Origin: Thauera sp. UBA6194 | Lineage (GTDB): Bacteria; Pseudomonadota; Gammaproteobacteria; Burkholderiales; Rhodocyclaceae | Direction of reading: 5' to 3' | NCBI GenBank assembly: GCA_002422685.1 | Contig: DITC01000029.1 | Coordinates: 1-30,058, forward strand | DNA length: 30,058 nucleotides | In this document: positions 8,193 to 16,088 of the stretch, one piece after another | Position numbering within the stretch: the first letter of the stretch is position 1 | Layout: each line of letters begins with the position of its first letter | The notes under the pieces: model-generated | The model's input: the letters and a program-made list of their open reading frames with translations, nothing else | What the model was told of the DNA's origin: nothing | The model's database searches: none | Translations under genes and position numbers: made by a program

Positions 8193-8684
8193 ATGAGCGA
8201 AACCAAACCCGTCGTCGGCATCATCATGGGCTCCAACTCCGACTGGCCCACGATGAAGGCGGCCGCCAAGATGCTGGAAGACTTCGGTGTGCCCTTCGAG
8301 GCCAAGGTGGTCTCCGCCCACCGCACGCCCGACCTGATGTTCGAGTACGCCGAGGCCGCGCGCGGTCGCGGGCTCAAGGCGATCATCGCCGGCGCCGGCG
8401 GCGCGGCTCACCTGCCGGGCATGGTCGCGGCCAAGACCACGTTGCCGGTGCTGGGCGTGCCGGTGCAGTCGAAGGCGCTGTCGGGGCAGGATTCGCTGCT
8501 GTCCATCGTGCAGATGCCCAAGGGCATCCCGGTCGCCACCTTCGCCATCGGCGAGGCGGGCGCGGCCAACGCCGGCCTGTTCGCGGTGGCGCTGCTCGCC
8601 GTCGAGGACGCCGCGCTGGCGCAAAAGCTTGCCGACTTCCGTGCCCGCCAGACCCAGGCGGTGCTCGACATGACCCTGGATTGA
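8193..8684 (+). CDS. purE: N5-carboxyaminoimidazole ribonucleotide mutase
   Basis: A 163-residue class I PurE, the usual length. It converts N5-CAIR (made by PurK) to CAIR in de novo purine synthesis, in the cytoplasm, as an octamer. Visible motifs are GSNSDWPTM at the N-terminus, the catalytic-histidine loop SAHRTPD, and the AGAGGAAHLPGM substrate loop. An AGGA ribosome binding site lies eight bases before the ATG. The gene is followed by purK after 10 nt, the standard pairing of N5-CAIR synthase and mutase. It is separated from folD by the REP-like hairpin, which may tune its expression. Confidence 0.97.
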   Translation: MSETKPVVGIIMGSNSDWPTMKAAAKMLEDFGVPFEAKVVSAHRTPDLMFEYAEAARGRGLKAIIAGAGGAAHLPGMVAAKTTLPVLGVPVQSKALSGQDSLLSIVQMPKGIPVATFAIGEAGAANAGLFAVALLAVEDAALAQKLADFRARQTQAVLDMTLD

Positions 8685-8694
8685 GACACGCATC

Positions 8695-9849
8695 ATGATC
8701 CTCCCGCCTGCCACCCTCGGCATGCTCGGCGGCGGCCAGCTCGGTCGCTTTTTCGTTTCGGCCGCGCACGAGATGGGCTACAAGGTCTGGGTGCTCGACC
8801 CCGACCCGCACAGCCCCGCCGGCCTCATCGCCGACCGCCACCTGGTCGCCGCCTACGACGACTACGTGGCGCTCGACACCCTGGGCAGCGAATGCGCCGC
8901 GGTGACCACCGAGTTCGAGAACGTCCCCGCCGACACGCTCGACTACCTGACCAAGTTCATCCCGGTGCACCCGGCGGCGAGCGCGGTCGCGGTGTGCCAG
9001 AACCGCATCGCCGAGAAGACCTTCCTCGCCGACAACGGCCTGCCGCACGGCCCGTTCGCGGTCATCCGCAGCGAGGACGACGTGCGCAATGCCGGCGCCG
9101 GCCTGTTTCCCGCCATCCTCAAGGTTGCCCGCTTCGGCTACGACGGCAAGGGCCAGGCCCGCGTTGCCGACCGCGACGAGGCGGTGGCCGCCTTCCAGCA
9201 CTTCAAGGGCGAGCCCTGCGTGCTGGAGAAGATGCTGGCGCTGGATTTTGAAGTGTCGGTGGTGCTGGCGCGCGACGAGGCGGGCACGGTGCGCGCCTTC
9301 CCGGCCGGCGAGAACCGCCACCGCAACGGCATCCTGGACGTGACCATCGCGCCGGCGCGCGCGTCGGACTGTCTTGGGGACAATGCGCAGGAGGTCGCCG
9401 AGCGTATCGCCGACAGGCTCGGCTACGTCGGCACGCTGGGGGTGGAGTTCTTCGTCTGCCGCGGCGAACTGGTGGTCAACGAGATGGCGCCGCGCCCGCA
9501 CAACAGCGGCCACCACACCATCGACGCCTGTGACGCCAGCCAGTACGAGCAGCAGGTGAGGGCGTTGTGCGGCCTGCCACTGGCCACGCCGCGCCAGCAC
9601 TCGGCGGCGGTGATGGTCAATCTGCTCGGCGAGCTGTGGTACGAGGATGGCAAAGGCCACGGCACTTACCGCGAGCCCGACTGGTCGGCGCTGCACGCCG
9701 TGCCCGGCCTGCGCCTGCACCTGTACGGCAAGCACCACGCCCGCCCGGGGCGCAAGATGGGCCACTTCGTGGTCACCGGCGACGATGCCGCGGCCGTGCT
9801 CGAGCGCGCGCTCGCAGCGCGTGCCGCGATCGGCATCCGTGACGAGTGA
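8695..9849 (+). CDS. purK: N5-carboxyaminoimidazole ribonucleotide synthase
   Basis: A 384-residue ATP-grasp enzyme that makes N5-CAIR from AIR, bicarbonate and ATP. The N-terminus ILPPATLGMLGGGQLGR is the typical PurK pre-ATP-grasp glycine-rich strand. Later the ATP-grasp signatures KVARFGYDGKGQ, EKMLALDFEVSVV and the metal/substrate region NEMAPRPHNSGHHTID are clear. Length matches the family. The gene begins 10 nt after purE and ends 10 nt before the Sua5 gene, so the three probably form one transcript. Confidence 0.97.
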   Translation: MILPPATLGMLGGGQLGRFFVSAAHEMGYKVWVLDPDPHSPAGLIADRHLVAAYDDYVALDTLGSECAAVTTEFENVPADTLDYLTKFIPVHPAASAVAVCQNRIAEKTFLADNGLPHGPFAVIRSEDDVRNAGAGLFPAILKVARFGYDGKGQARVADRDEAVAAFQHFKGEPCVLEKMLALDFEVSVVLARDEAGTVRAFPAGENRHRNGILDVTIAPARASDCLGDNAQEVAERIADRLGYVGTLGVEFFVCRGELVVNEMAPRPHNSGHHTIDACDASQYEQQVRALCGLPLATPRQHSAAVMVNLLGELWYEDGKGHGTYREPDWSALHAVPGLRLHLYGKHHARPGRKMGHFVVTGDDAAAVLERALAARAAIGIRDE

Positions 9850-9859
9850 GCCTGGGCTG

Positions 9860-10915
9860 ATGAGCGACTCCGGGGCCAAGGCGCGCGGGCGCATCGAACC
9901 CCCCACGCCGGCTGCGATCGCCGAGGCCGCAGCCCTGCTGCGCGCGGGCGAGCTCGTCGGCATGCCGACCGAGACGGTCTATGGCCTGGCCGCCGACGCG
10001 CTCAATCCCGGGGCCGTGAACAAGATCTTCGCCGCCAAGGGCCGGCCCGCCGATCATCCGCTGATCGTGCACCTGCCCTCGGCCGAGCACCTGCCGCAGT
10101 GGGCCGCCGCCATCCCCAAGGACGCGCTCGCGCTCGCCCGCGCCTTCTGGCCCGGCCCGCTGACGCTGATCCTCAAGCGCACGCCCGAGGTGCCCGACGA
10201 GGTCACCGGCGGCCAGGGGACTGTCGGCGTGCGCGTGCCCTCGCATCCGGTCGCGCTCGCGCTGCTGCGCGCCTTCGACGGCGGCCTGGCCGCGCCCAGC
10301 GCCAACCGCTTCGGCCGCATCAGCCCGACCACCGCCGCGCATGTGCACGAAGAACTGGGCGAACGCGTGGCGCTGATCCTCGACGGCGGCGCCTGCGAGG
10401 TTGGCATCGAATCCACCATCCTCGACTTCTCGCGCGACGTACCGGAGATCCTCCGCCCGGGCGCCATTGGCCCCGAGGACATCGCGCGCGTGATCGGGCG
10501 CCGGCCGCGGGTGCGGGGCGAGATCGAACAGCCACCGGCCGACGAGGCTGGCTCGGCATCGCCCGCGCCCCGCGTCTCCGGCGCGCTCGCCGCCCACTAT
10601 GCCCCGCGCACTCCGCTGCGCCTGGTCGAACCTGCGCTGCTCGCCGACGAGGCTGCCGCGCTGGCGGGCGAGGGCAGCCGCGTCGCCGTGCTCGCCCACT
10701 CCACGTCCGATCCGGCGGACGCCCGCCTGAGCTGGCGCAGCCTTCCGGCCGAACCCGCCGCTTACGCCCAGGGCCTGTACGCCAGCCTGCGCGCACTCGA
10801 CGCCGTCGGCGCTGATTTCATCCTCATCGAAGCGCTGCCCGGCGGCCCCGGCTGGCGCGCGGTGGCCGACCGCCTCGGCCGTGCGGCGGTGGGCTCGGGG
10901 GGCGCTGAAGCTTAA
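9860..10915 (+). CDS. L-threonylcarbamoyladenylate synthase, long (Sua5) form
   Basis: A 351-residue Sua5-type enzyme that makes threonylcarbamoyl-AMP from threonine, bicarbonate and ATP, the first step of t6A37 modification of ANN-decoding tRNAs. The YrdC/TsaC domain spans about residues 15-205, with PTETVYGLAADA, the KxR motif in FAAKGRPADHPLIVHL and the SxN motif in APSANRFGRISPT. A C-terminal Sua5 domain follows (about 235-350), absent from the short TsaC form. An upstream in-frame extension into purK is open but has no support. ATG 9860 gives the usual N-terminus 10 nt after purK. Co-transcription with purEK is likely. Confidence 0.93.
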   Translation: MSDSGAKARGRIEPPTPAAIAEAAALLRAGELVGMPTETVYGLAADALNPGAVNKIFAAKGRPADHPLIVHLPSAEHLPQWAAAIPKDALALARAFWPGPLTLILKRTPEVPDEVTGGQGTVGVRVPSHPVALALLRAFDGGLAAPSANRFGRISPTTAAHVHEELGERVALILDGGACEVGIESTILDFSRDVPEILRPGAIGPEDIARVIGRRPRVRGEIEQPPADEAGSASPAPRVSGALAAHYAPRTPLRLVEPALLADEAAALAGEGSRVAVLAHSTSDPADARLSWRSLPAEPAAYAQGLYASLRALDAVGADFILIEALPGGPGWRAVADRLGRAAVGSGGAEA

Positions 10916-11112
10916 GCCCGGATACCAGGCCGATGCGATGTAGCGCCTCTGGGGACATCTGTTCGGACTACGAAGTGGAATCGAACCGTTCTCTGTCCAG
11001 TTCCCCGGCAAGTTCATGCCATCGAGGAACGCGCGGCCCGGCATCTTCCGCCACATCAGCCAGGTCATAGGCTCTCGGCGCACCTGAACCGCAGCAAACC
11101 ACCGCCAAAAAC

Positions 11113-11142
11113 AAAAACGGGACCGAACGGTCCCGTTTTTTT
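11113..11142 (+). terminator. Intrinsic terminator, probably bidirectional
   Basis: Twelve-base arms (11113-11124 and 11129-11140) pair perfectly around a GAAC loop, with a GGGACC/GGTCCC core followed by seven Ts and preceded by an A-run. It is a textbook rho-independent terminator on the plus strand, closing the purEK-Sua5 direction. The A-run also gives a T-run on the minus strand, so it can end the tRNA-Ala transcript too. Confidence 0.85.
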
Positions 11143-11250
11143 CAACCTACATTTCGAGCAGTGCGAGCTTTCGCAACCTGCTCGGAGAGCAAAACCAGCA
11201 AGCCTACTATGCGCGGCCCAATAAACCAAAATGTGGCCTTTCGGGAAATC

Positions 11251-11284
11251 AAGCATAAAGTGTCCTGGTGGCCACTTTATGCTT
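11251..11284. repeat. Inverted repeat with 12-bp perfect arms
   Basis: AAGCATAAAGTG (11251-11262) and its exact reverse complement (11273-11284) flank a 10-nt centre. It lies 38 bp from the tRNA 3' end. There is no T-run for a terminator. It could be a recombinase or transposase end sequence, or an operator; no adjacent recombinase gene is present. Confidence 0.6.
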
Positions 11285-11321
11285 AACGGCACAGTAATGC
11301 GCTGTTTTTACTAGGAATTCT

Positions 11322-11397
11322 TGGTGGACCGAAAGGGGATCGAACCCTCGACCTCTGCATTGCGAACGCAGCGCTCTCCCAGCTGAGCTATCGGCCC
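11322..11397 (-). tRNA. tRNA-Ala, anticodon CGC
   Basis: A 76-nt cloverleaf with encoded CCA. The acceptor stem GGGCCGA pairs with TCGGTCC and contains the G3-U70 wobble pair that identifies alanine tRNAs. The D arm is GCTC/GAGC; the anticodon stem CTGCG/TGCAG carries loop TTCGCAA with anticodon CGC; the T arm is GAGGG-TTCGATC-CCCTT. It reads GCG codons, which are abundant in this GC-rich DNA. A near-perfect -10 box lies directly upstream and a hairpin terminator about 180 bp downstream. Confidence 0.97.
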
Positions 11398-11410
11398 TGA
11401 AAGAGCGCGC

Positions 11411-11439
11411 ATTATAGAGAGCCTCCTGCGGAAATGGAA
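11411..11439 (-). promoter_or_regulatory. Promoter of tRNA-Ala(CGC)
   Basis: On the minus strand a consensus TATAAT (11416-11411) lies 13 bases before the tRNA 5' end, with a weak TTCCAT -35 box (11439-11434) at 17-base spacing. The GCGCGC sequence just after the -10 box is the kind of GC-rich discriminator found at stringently controlled stable-RNA promoters. Confidence 0.7.
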
Positions 11440-11510
11440 GCCCCCGATTCCGGGAGCGCGCGGGCTTTGCGCACGAATCAGCACGCTACCGGGGATTGCG
11501 CCTCGCGCCT

Positions 11511-11538
11511 TTGATAAGCCGGGGTGCTGAACTAGACT
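11511..11538 (+). promoter_or_regulatory. Candidate promoter for the 11613-15890 operon
   Basis: TTGATA (11511-11516, five of six to consensus) and TAGACT (11533-11538, four of six) are separated by 16 bases. The predicted start would lie near 11545, giving a leader of about 70 nt before the ATG at 11613. It is divergent from the tRNA promoter about 70 bp away. Confidence 0.45.
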
Positions 11539-11612
11539 GAATCTGCACCACGGCTGACGACATGGCACCGGCGGCCCTGGGTAAGCCCTTGAACGAACGC
11601 GAGGAAACCGTC

Positions 11613-12401
11613 ATGACGAAGGACCCCCACCAGTATGTGATGTCCCTCCAGCTGCCCGAGGTCGAACGCGAGGCCAGGATGTTGGCCGCACGACCAAGGG
11701 GCGCCGCGCGTGGCGCAGCGCCGCTGACGGCGGTGACCGACCAGCCGTCGGCCGCCCTGGTAAAAGGGCAGGTAACCGCTTTCACGGGCAACCTCTCCGG
11801 GCAGGACAAGCAGGACGTGGAATACACGACGCTTGCCGCGCAGCTCAACTCCGACATCGTCGTTCCCAACAACCAGTCGTTCGACCAGATGAAGGCGTGG
11901 TTCGCGAACTATTCCAAGGTGATGTCGAACCTGGGCTGGGTGATGTCGTTCGAGTGGGAGCAGTATCACGCGGGCTCGCAGGGGCTCACCATGGACGCGG
12001 TGATGTTGCAGGTGCTGGCGGCCGTCGCATCGCAGAATGGCGCCGCGATCGCGAAGGCGGCGCTGGACGCGGTTGGCAAGCTGCCGCAGGAGGGCGGGCG
12101 TATCAAGCTCTTCAACAACTCGACGATGAGCGACCAGGCGGGCAAGTTCCTGCTCGGCGTGGCGAGCAAGGAGAACGAGTCGATCTCGCTCGCCTTCGGC
12201 GCGTTCGCGATGGACTTCAAGACGCGTGACACGACCGTCTTGTGGTTCAACTGGAAGAGTTCGGACGTCTCCATCTACAAGGATCAGAAGGTGGCGACCT
12301 TCAACCAGGACTACTACGCCAAGGGGGCCCGCAACAAGCTCGAGGACAAGATGCGCGATCACGCCGCAGCCTATGTCGAAGACCTGGATCTGGGCTTCTG
12401 A
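11613..12401 (+). CDS. Protein of unknown function, one copy of a shared ~170-residue module
   Basis: A 262-residue protein I do not recognise. It has no signal peptide or membrane segment. After a basic, alanine-rich N-terminus (to about residue 45) comes a module that recurs twice in the next gene. This has a helical stretch ending in SNLGWVMS (L107-G108-W109), an alanine-rich helical stretch with LAAVASQNGAA, a strand-like DTTVLWFNWKSSDVSIY, and a closing charged helix NKLEDKMRDHAAAYVEDL. ATG 11613 is preceded by GAGGAAA and preferred over an upstream in-frame ATG at 11562 without one. It heads a probable operon with the two following genes. No enzyme motif is seen; function is unknown. 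Confidence 0.75.
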   Translation: MTKDPHQYVMSLQLPEVEREARMLAARPRGAARGAAPLTAVTDQPSAALVKGQVTAFTGNLSGQDKQDVEYTTLAAQLNSDIVVPNNQSFDQMKAWFANYSKVMSNLGWVMSFEWEQYHAGSQGLTMDAVMLQVLAAVASQNGAAIAKAALDAVGKLPQEGGRIKLFNNSTMSDQAGKFLLGVASKENESISLAFGAFAMDFKTRDTTVLWFNWKSSDVSIYKDQKVATFNQDYYAKGARNKLEDKMRDHAAAYVEDLDLGF

Positions 12402-12508
12402 GCCCCGGTGGCACGCAGGCGGTTCAAGTCGGGGGCCGGGCCGGCGTGGCCTCTCGGCGATCGGGGCGTCGGCCCTCGGGATGAGCGCGTTTTTTTGAGT
12501 GCGCATGG

Positions 12509-13912
12509 ATGATGTCGCCGGAGCGCTTCCTCGAGTCCCAAAGGGTATGTCGATGCTCCGACACGCTGATGTTTGTCTTCGATCGCGCCGTGCCCGATGA
12601 GCACAGGGACGCCGTCACGCTGACGACCTGGGCCGCCGAGGCACATGCCGCGCAGGGCGAGTGCGCCATCGAAGCGTCGCCGCTGGGCTGGCTCGACAAC
12701 TGCGTGCAGACCTTGGCGAAGCTGGGCTGGGTCACGCGTGAGCGTGCGCTTGCCCCCCGCGACGCGGCCGCGGGCGAAGCGCTCGATGACGCTGCGGCAC
12801 GAATGCTGACGACACAGCTCGGTAACGACGAGGCGGCCCGCTGCCTGCTCGCCCGGTTGCAGTCGCTGGGCGACTGGCCCGCCTGGCCGCGCTGGGTGGG
12901 TACGGTCACGCGGGACGACGACGCGATGCCGGTGCTGCGCACCGTGTTGCTCCTGCCGGTGCCGCCCGATGGCGACGCGCCGGACTCGGAGCCAGACATG
13001 GGCGGCACCGGCGCCGATGACGTTCGTCCGCAGCGCTTCCAGGTGAGCGCCTGGGTGGCGACGCTGAACTGGCCGATGTTCGAAGTCGTCAGGCCCGTAC
13101 TGTTGAGGCGGCTCGGAGAACTCACACGAGCGCAGGCGCTGAACAACGCGCGCCGCGAGGCGCGGGAGCGGGTGCGCTTCGTGGCGCAGCTGCCCTTGTC
13201 GGCTCCGACGCAGGTTCATGTGGAGCGCTCGTCTCGCCCCGGGCTCGGCACGCAGGTCGGCGGCCCGAGGGCGCGCGAGAGCGGGCAGGGGCAGGCCGCC
13301 TACGTTGCCAAGGCCAGCCTCGTGGCGTTTGCCGCCAGCGTTGATCGCGCCGCGCGCGCGCATGTGCTCAATAGCGAGCTCTTCGCCCAGCTGGGCGCGG
13401 ATGCACGCTTCGACCGCGAGCGCGACTTCGACAACTGGCACCGTTTATATCTGCTCGTGCTCAAGAACATCGGCTGGACGGTGCAGATGCTCGACGGCGC
13501 CTCCGTACCCGGCGGACCGCACACCATCGGCCAGCTCTCTCTCGCGCTGCTGCGGCCCCATGCCAGCGCGGCCGAGTTGTCGGTCGCCGCATCGGCCTTT
13601 GCTGCGGCGTGCCGCGGCTTGCCCGCCGTGTTCGACGAGTCCAGCCATTCGAGTGAGGTCGCCTGCTTTCACATTGGAACGTGCACGCAAACGGCGCAGC
13701 GGGTGGACGCGACCCTGATCGCCTTTCACTTCGCGGCACGTCTGGGCAGCGAGCCGCTGCTGAGTCAGGTGTTCGATTTCCGCACCAGGCCGTTTTGCGC
13801 CGGGGTCTACCGGTGCACGCTCGAGCTCGACGCCTACCTCGCGGTTGCGAAGGGCATCTCCGAGAGACTCGCCGAGCGTGCCGAGGCGTTCATCCATGCG
13901 CTCGAGTTCTAG
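12509..13912 (+). CDS. Protein of unknown function, two copies of the module in the preceding gene
   Basis: A 467-residue protein with no recognised family. By eye it contains two tandem copies of the module in the preceding protein. Copy A (about residues 35-230) has AKLGWVTRE with L72-G73-W74. Copy B (about 270-467) has LKNIGWTVQ with I321-G322-W323, then an Ala-rich helix (SVAASAFAAACRGLP), a strand-like SQVFDFRTRPFCAGVYRCTLELD and a closing helix SERLAERAEAFIHALEF that lines up with the end of the preceding protein. A Gly/Asp-rich linker separates the copies (PDGDAPDSEPDMGG lies inside copy A). The start is uncertain: ATGs at 12509 and 12512 both lack a good Shine-Dalgarno. It overlaps the next gene by 17 nt, implying coupled translation. 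Confidence 0.75.
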   Translation: MMSPERFLESQRVCRCSDTLMFVFDRAVPDEHRDAVTLTTWAAEAHAAQGECAIEASPLGWLDNCVQTLAKLGWVTRERALAPRDAAAGEALDDAAARMLTTQLGNDEAARCLLARLQSLGDWPAWPRWVGTVTRDDDAMPVLRTVLLLPVPPDGDAPDSEPDMGGTGADDVRPQRFQVSAWVATLNWPMFEVVRPVLLRRLGELTRAQALNNARREARERVRFVAQLPLSAPTQVHVERSSRPGLGTQVGGPRARESGQGQAAYVAKASLVAFAASVDRAARAHVLNSELFAQLGADARFDRERDFDNWHRLYLLVLKNIGWTVQMLDGASVPGGPHTIGQLSLALLRPHASAAELSVAASAFAAACRGLPAVFDESSHSSEVACFHIGTCTQTAQRVDATLIAFHFAARLGSEPLLSQVFDFRTRPFCAGVYRCTLELDAYLAVAKGISERLAERAEAFIHALEF

Positions 13913-15890
13913 CGCGGCGTGGCGATCGAGCGTGCTCGTCGTCTGCGCAGCCCTGCTGGCGTTCGCAGCCTGGGGGCCGGAGTGGGGGGCGAGGTGGCAT
14001 TTCACCGGCCCCTCGGGGGGCTCGGTCCGGGCGCTCACTTTTGACCGGCTCGATCCCCGCATCATCTTTGCGGGTACGTCGAGTGGGGGCGTATTCCGCT
14101 CGCTGGACGGCGCGCACACCTGGCGGCCCGCCAACACGGGCATCGCGGGCGAGACGGTGGTGGGCATCGCCGTCGGGCCGCTGACGCCCTCGCGACTGTA
14201 TGCCGCCACAGCCGCGGCGGGCGTGTTCCGCAGCACGAATCGCGGCCTGAGCTGGCAGGCGTGCAACACCGGGCTGGACACCCTCGCGCTGCGCGCGATC
14301 GCGATCGACCCGGCGAACCCGGCCACGCTGCTGGTGGCCAGCTTCGGCGGTGGGGTATTCCGCTCCGACGACGCTTGCGCGAGCTGGCGGCCGTATTCCG
14401 CAGGCCTGGATGATGCGTTCGTTCTCGCCCTCGCCACGGACGGGGGCCTGCGCGCTCGCCCCGCCAGCTTCTACGCCGGGACGCAGAGCGGCCTGTTCCG
14501 GATGCAGCCCGGCAGCGGGCGCTGGCTCAGGATCAGCCCGCTGCCCTGGTACGTCCAGGATGTGCTCGTCGACCCCGCCAGCGGGACGATCCACCTTGCG
14601 GCGCCCGGCGACGGCGTGTTCGTGTCGCGCGACGACGGCCGGAGCTGGACCGATGCGAATACGGGTCTGGCCGACCTCATGGTCACCGGCCTCGCGCTCG
14701 CCCCTGATGGCACCCTCTACGCCAGGACCGAATCCGGTGCCCTGTTCGCGTCGAGCGATGGCGCGCGCAGCTGGCACGCCGTCGCGGCCTGGCCGCAGGG
14801 CACGACGATCGAAACCCTCGCCCTCGATGCGCGCTCGCCGGCGAGCATCTTCGCCGGCACGGACTTCGCCGGCGCGAGCCTGTCGCGCGATGCCGGGCGA
14901 GCCTGGAAAGAGGTCAATCGCGGTCTGCACAACCTCGAGGTCGAGGCCCTGGTCGTCGCGCCTGCCGAGGCGGGTGAGGCGGGACCGCTCCTGCTTGCGG
15001 GCAGCCGGTACGCCGGCGTCTTCAGGTCGCTCGACGGAGGCCGCAGTTGGGCACGCGGGCGCGGTTTGACCGATCCGCGTGTCACCGCCATCGCGCTCGA
15101 TCCGCGGGTGCGTTCGCGCGCGTATCTCGCGCTGGGGAGCGGGCAGCTCATGGTGTCGAGCGATCGTGGCGCAAGCTGGTCGGCGCCGGGTCCTGGGTCG
15201 GCGCTCGGCTCGACGCTCGACGCCCTGGTGGTGCACCCGCGCGCGGACGGCAGCCTGCTTGGCGGCGGATCATCGGGGACCTTGTTCGGTACGCGGGACG
15301 GCGGCCGCACCTGGCACGTCGTTGCGGATTTTGAGGGGGCGAGGATCCGGCACATCGCCTTCGACCCGGCCGATCCCGAAACCGTCTACGTTGCCACCCA
15401 CCAGGGCATCTACAAGCGCGGTCCGGGCGACATGGGGTGGCGGCCGGTGAACACGGGCTTGCGCGTGCTCGACATACAGGGGCTCGCGATCGATCCGCAC
15501 AACCCGGGCGTGATCCATGCCGCGAGCTACGGCGGCGGGGTCTACCGCTCCGTCGATGGGGCTGCGCATTGGCGGCCGGTGAGTGCGGGGCTCGCCGACC
15601 CTTATGTACGGACCATCGTGCTCGACCCGAGCGACTCGACACGCCTGTATACCGCAGGACGGTCCGGCCGCATCTTCCGCTCGGACGACGGCGGCGGCAG
15701 CTGGCGGATGATCGACGACCACCCCGACTTGCCCCAAGTAAACATGCTCGCCATCGATCCGCTGTCGCCACGGCGCCTGTTTGCCGCGACCGCAGGCAAC
15801 AGCGTCGTCGTGATGACGCCGGCGAAGACCTGGGCGTGGATCGACGCGCTGCCGGCCACCTCACCGCCCCTCGGCGGGGCCTTCCGGTAA
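13896..15890 (+). CDS. Exported Asp-box (BNR/sialidase-type) beta-propeller protein
   Basis: A 664-residue protein with a hydrophobic signal or anchor segment at about residues 10-25 (SSVLVVCAALLAFAAW), then beta-propeller repeats to the end. About eleven Asp-box motifs of the form S-x-D-x-G-x-x-W are visible, for example SLDGAHTW, STNRGLSW, SRDDGRSW, SSDGARSW, SLDGGRSW, TRDGGRTW and SDDGGGSW. Each is followed by an interrepeat stretch like IAIDPANPATLLVA. This resembles VPS10/photosynthesis-stability-factor-like propellers rather than true sialidases; the catalytic arginine triad is not evident. It likely sits in the periplasm or outside the cell and binds protein or glycan. ATG 13896 falls inside the end of the preceding gene, so the pair is coupled. 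A longer upstream reading frame is less likely because it would add a basic tail before the signal. Confidence 0.88.
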   Translation: MRSSSSAAWRSSVLVVCAALLAFAAWGPEWGARWHFTGPSGGSVRALTFDRLDPRIIFAGTSSGGVFRSLDGAHTWRPANTGIAGETVVGIAVGPLTPSRLYAATAAAGVFRSTNRGLSWQACNTGLDTLALRAIAIDPANPATLLVASFGGGVFRSDDACASWRPYSAGLDDAFVLALATDGGLRARPASFYAGTQSGLFRMQPGSGRWLRISPLPWYVQDVLVDPASGTIHLAAPGDGVFVSRDDGRSWTDANTGLADLMVTGLALAPDGTLYARTESGALFASSDGARSWHAVAAWPQGTTIETLALDARSPASIFAGTDFAGASLSRDAGRAWKEVNRGLHNLEVEALVVAPAEAGEAGPLLLAGSRYAGVFRSLDGGRSWARGRGLTDPRVTAIALDPRVRSRAYLALGSGQLMVSSDRGASWSAPGPGSALGSTLDALVVHPRADGSLLGGGSSGTLFGTRDGGRTWHVVADFEGARIRHIAFDPADPETVYVATHQGIYKRGPGDMGWRPVNTGLRVLDIQGLAIDPHNPGVIHAASYGGGVYRSVDGAAHWRPVSAGLADPYVRTIVLDPSDSTRLYTAGRSGRIFRSDDGGGSWRMIDDHPDLPQVNMLAIDPLSPRRLFAATAGNSVVVMTPAKTWAWIDALPATSPPLGGAFR

Positions 15891-16088
15891 GGCCGTCCAG
15901 CGCAGCCACTGACCACAGGCCGAGCGCACGCCGCGCAAACTCCGGTGCCACGGCCCTTCGATGCACACCCCGCGCACCGCGGCCGAGGCAACCTCGACGG
16001 TGTCCGCCGCGTCACCGGGCCGCCGCCGCCCGTGCCAGCGGTTGCAGCTGATGCAGCGCTTGTCGCTGACCGCTTGAACCAGAGCCAT
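15861..16088 (-). CDS. Small four-cysteine protein of unknown function
   Basis: A 75-residue protein with C12 and C15 in DKRCISCNRWHG, C42 in VRGVCIEGPW and C58 in SACGQWLRW. The CxxC pair and two more cysteines suggest a small metal-binding or zinc-ribbon-like fold. The pattern resembles uncharacterised small Cys proteins I associate with betaproteobacteria, but I cannot name the family. ATG 16088 has AGGAAGG four bases upstream; a GTG six codons earlier is less likely. Its 3' end overlaps the converging propeller gene by 30 nt. No promoter is obvious. No signal peptide is seen, so it is probably cytoplasmic. Confidence 0.65.
   Translation of the reverse strand: MALVQAVSDKRCISCNRWHGRRRPGDAADTVEVASAAVRGVCIEGPWHRSLRGVRSACGQWLRWTALPEGPAEGR

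Larger units (their letters stand above)
10916..11321. other. 406-bp stretch without a recognised gene, 3' of both the Sua5 gene and the tRNA
   Basis: No gene with family support is visible. On the plus strand one frame stays open from 10944 to 11087 (47 codons) but has no start near its beginning. The minus strand also has weak open frames. The stretch holds a strong hairpin terminator (11113-11142) and a 12-bp-arm inverted repeat (11251-11284). Base composition after 11100 is visibly more AT-rich than the neighbouring genes. It may be decayed or mobile-element-derived DNA next to the tRNA 3' end. Confidence 0.6.

Noticed and set aside
10975..11005. TTCGATTCC on the minus strand, resembling a tRNA T-loop
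   Set aside because: The flanking bases do not form a T-stem and no anticodon or acceptor stem can be drawn, so it is not a tRNA or a clear attachment-site copy.
10944..11087. 47-codon plus-strand open frame ending in a hydrophobic/basic stretch
   Set aside because: No start codon near its beginning and no family recognised; it could be a gene remnant but there is not enough to call a pseudogene.
11251..11284. CACTTTATGCTT, which resembles part of the lac promoter
   Set aside because: Only a short coincidental match, with no properly spaced -35/-10 pair or downstream gene; the perfect inverted repeat is the better description.
12402..12508. T-run after GC-rich sequence between the two module genes, as a terminator
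   Set aside because: No clean stem pairs directly before the T-run at 12490-12496, so a terminator is not supported and the genes may still be co-transcribed.
14030..15720. Periodic repeats that could suggest a repeat array
   Set aside because: The periodicity is the protein-level Asp-box propeller repeat; the DNA units are not identical and there are no spacers, so it is not CRISPR or a satellite.
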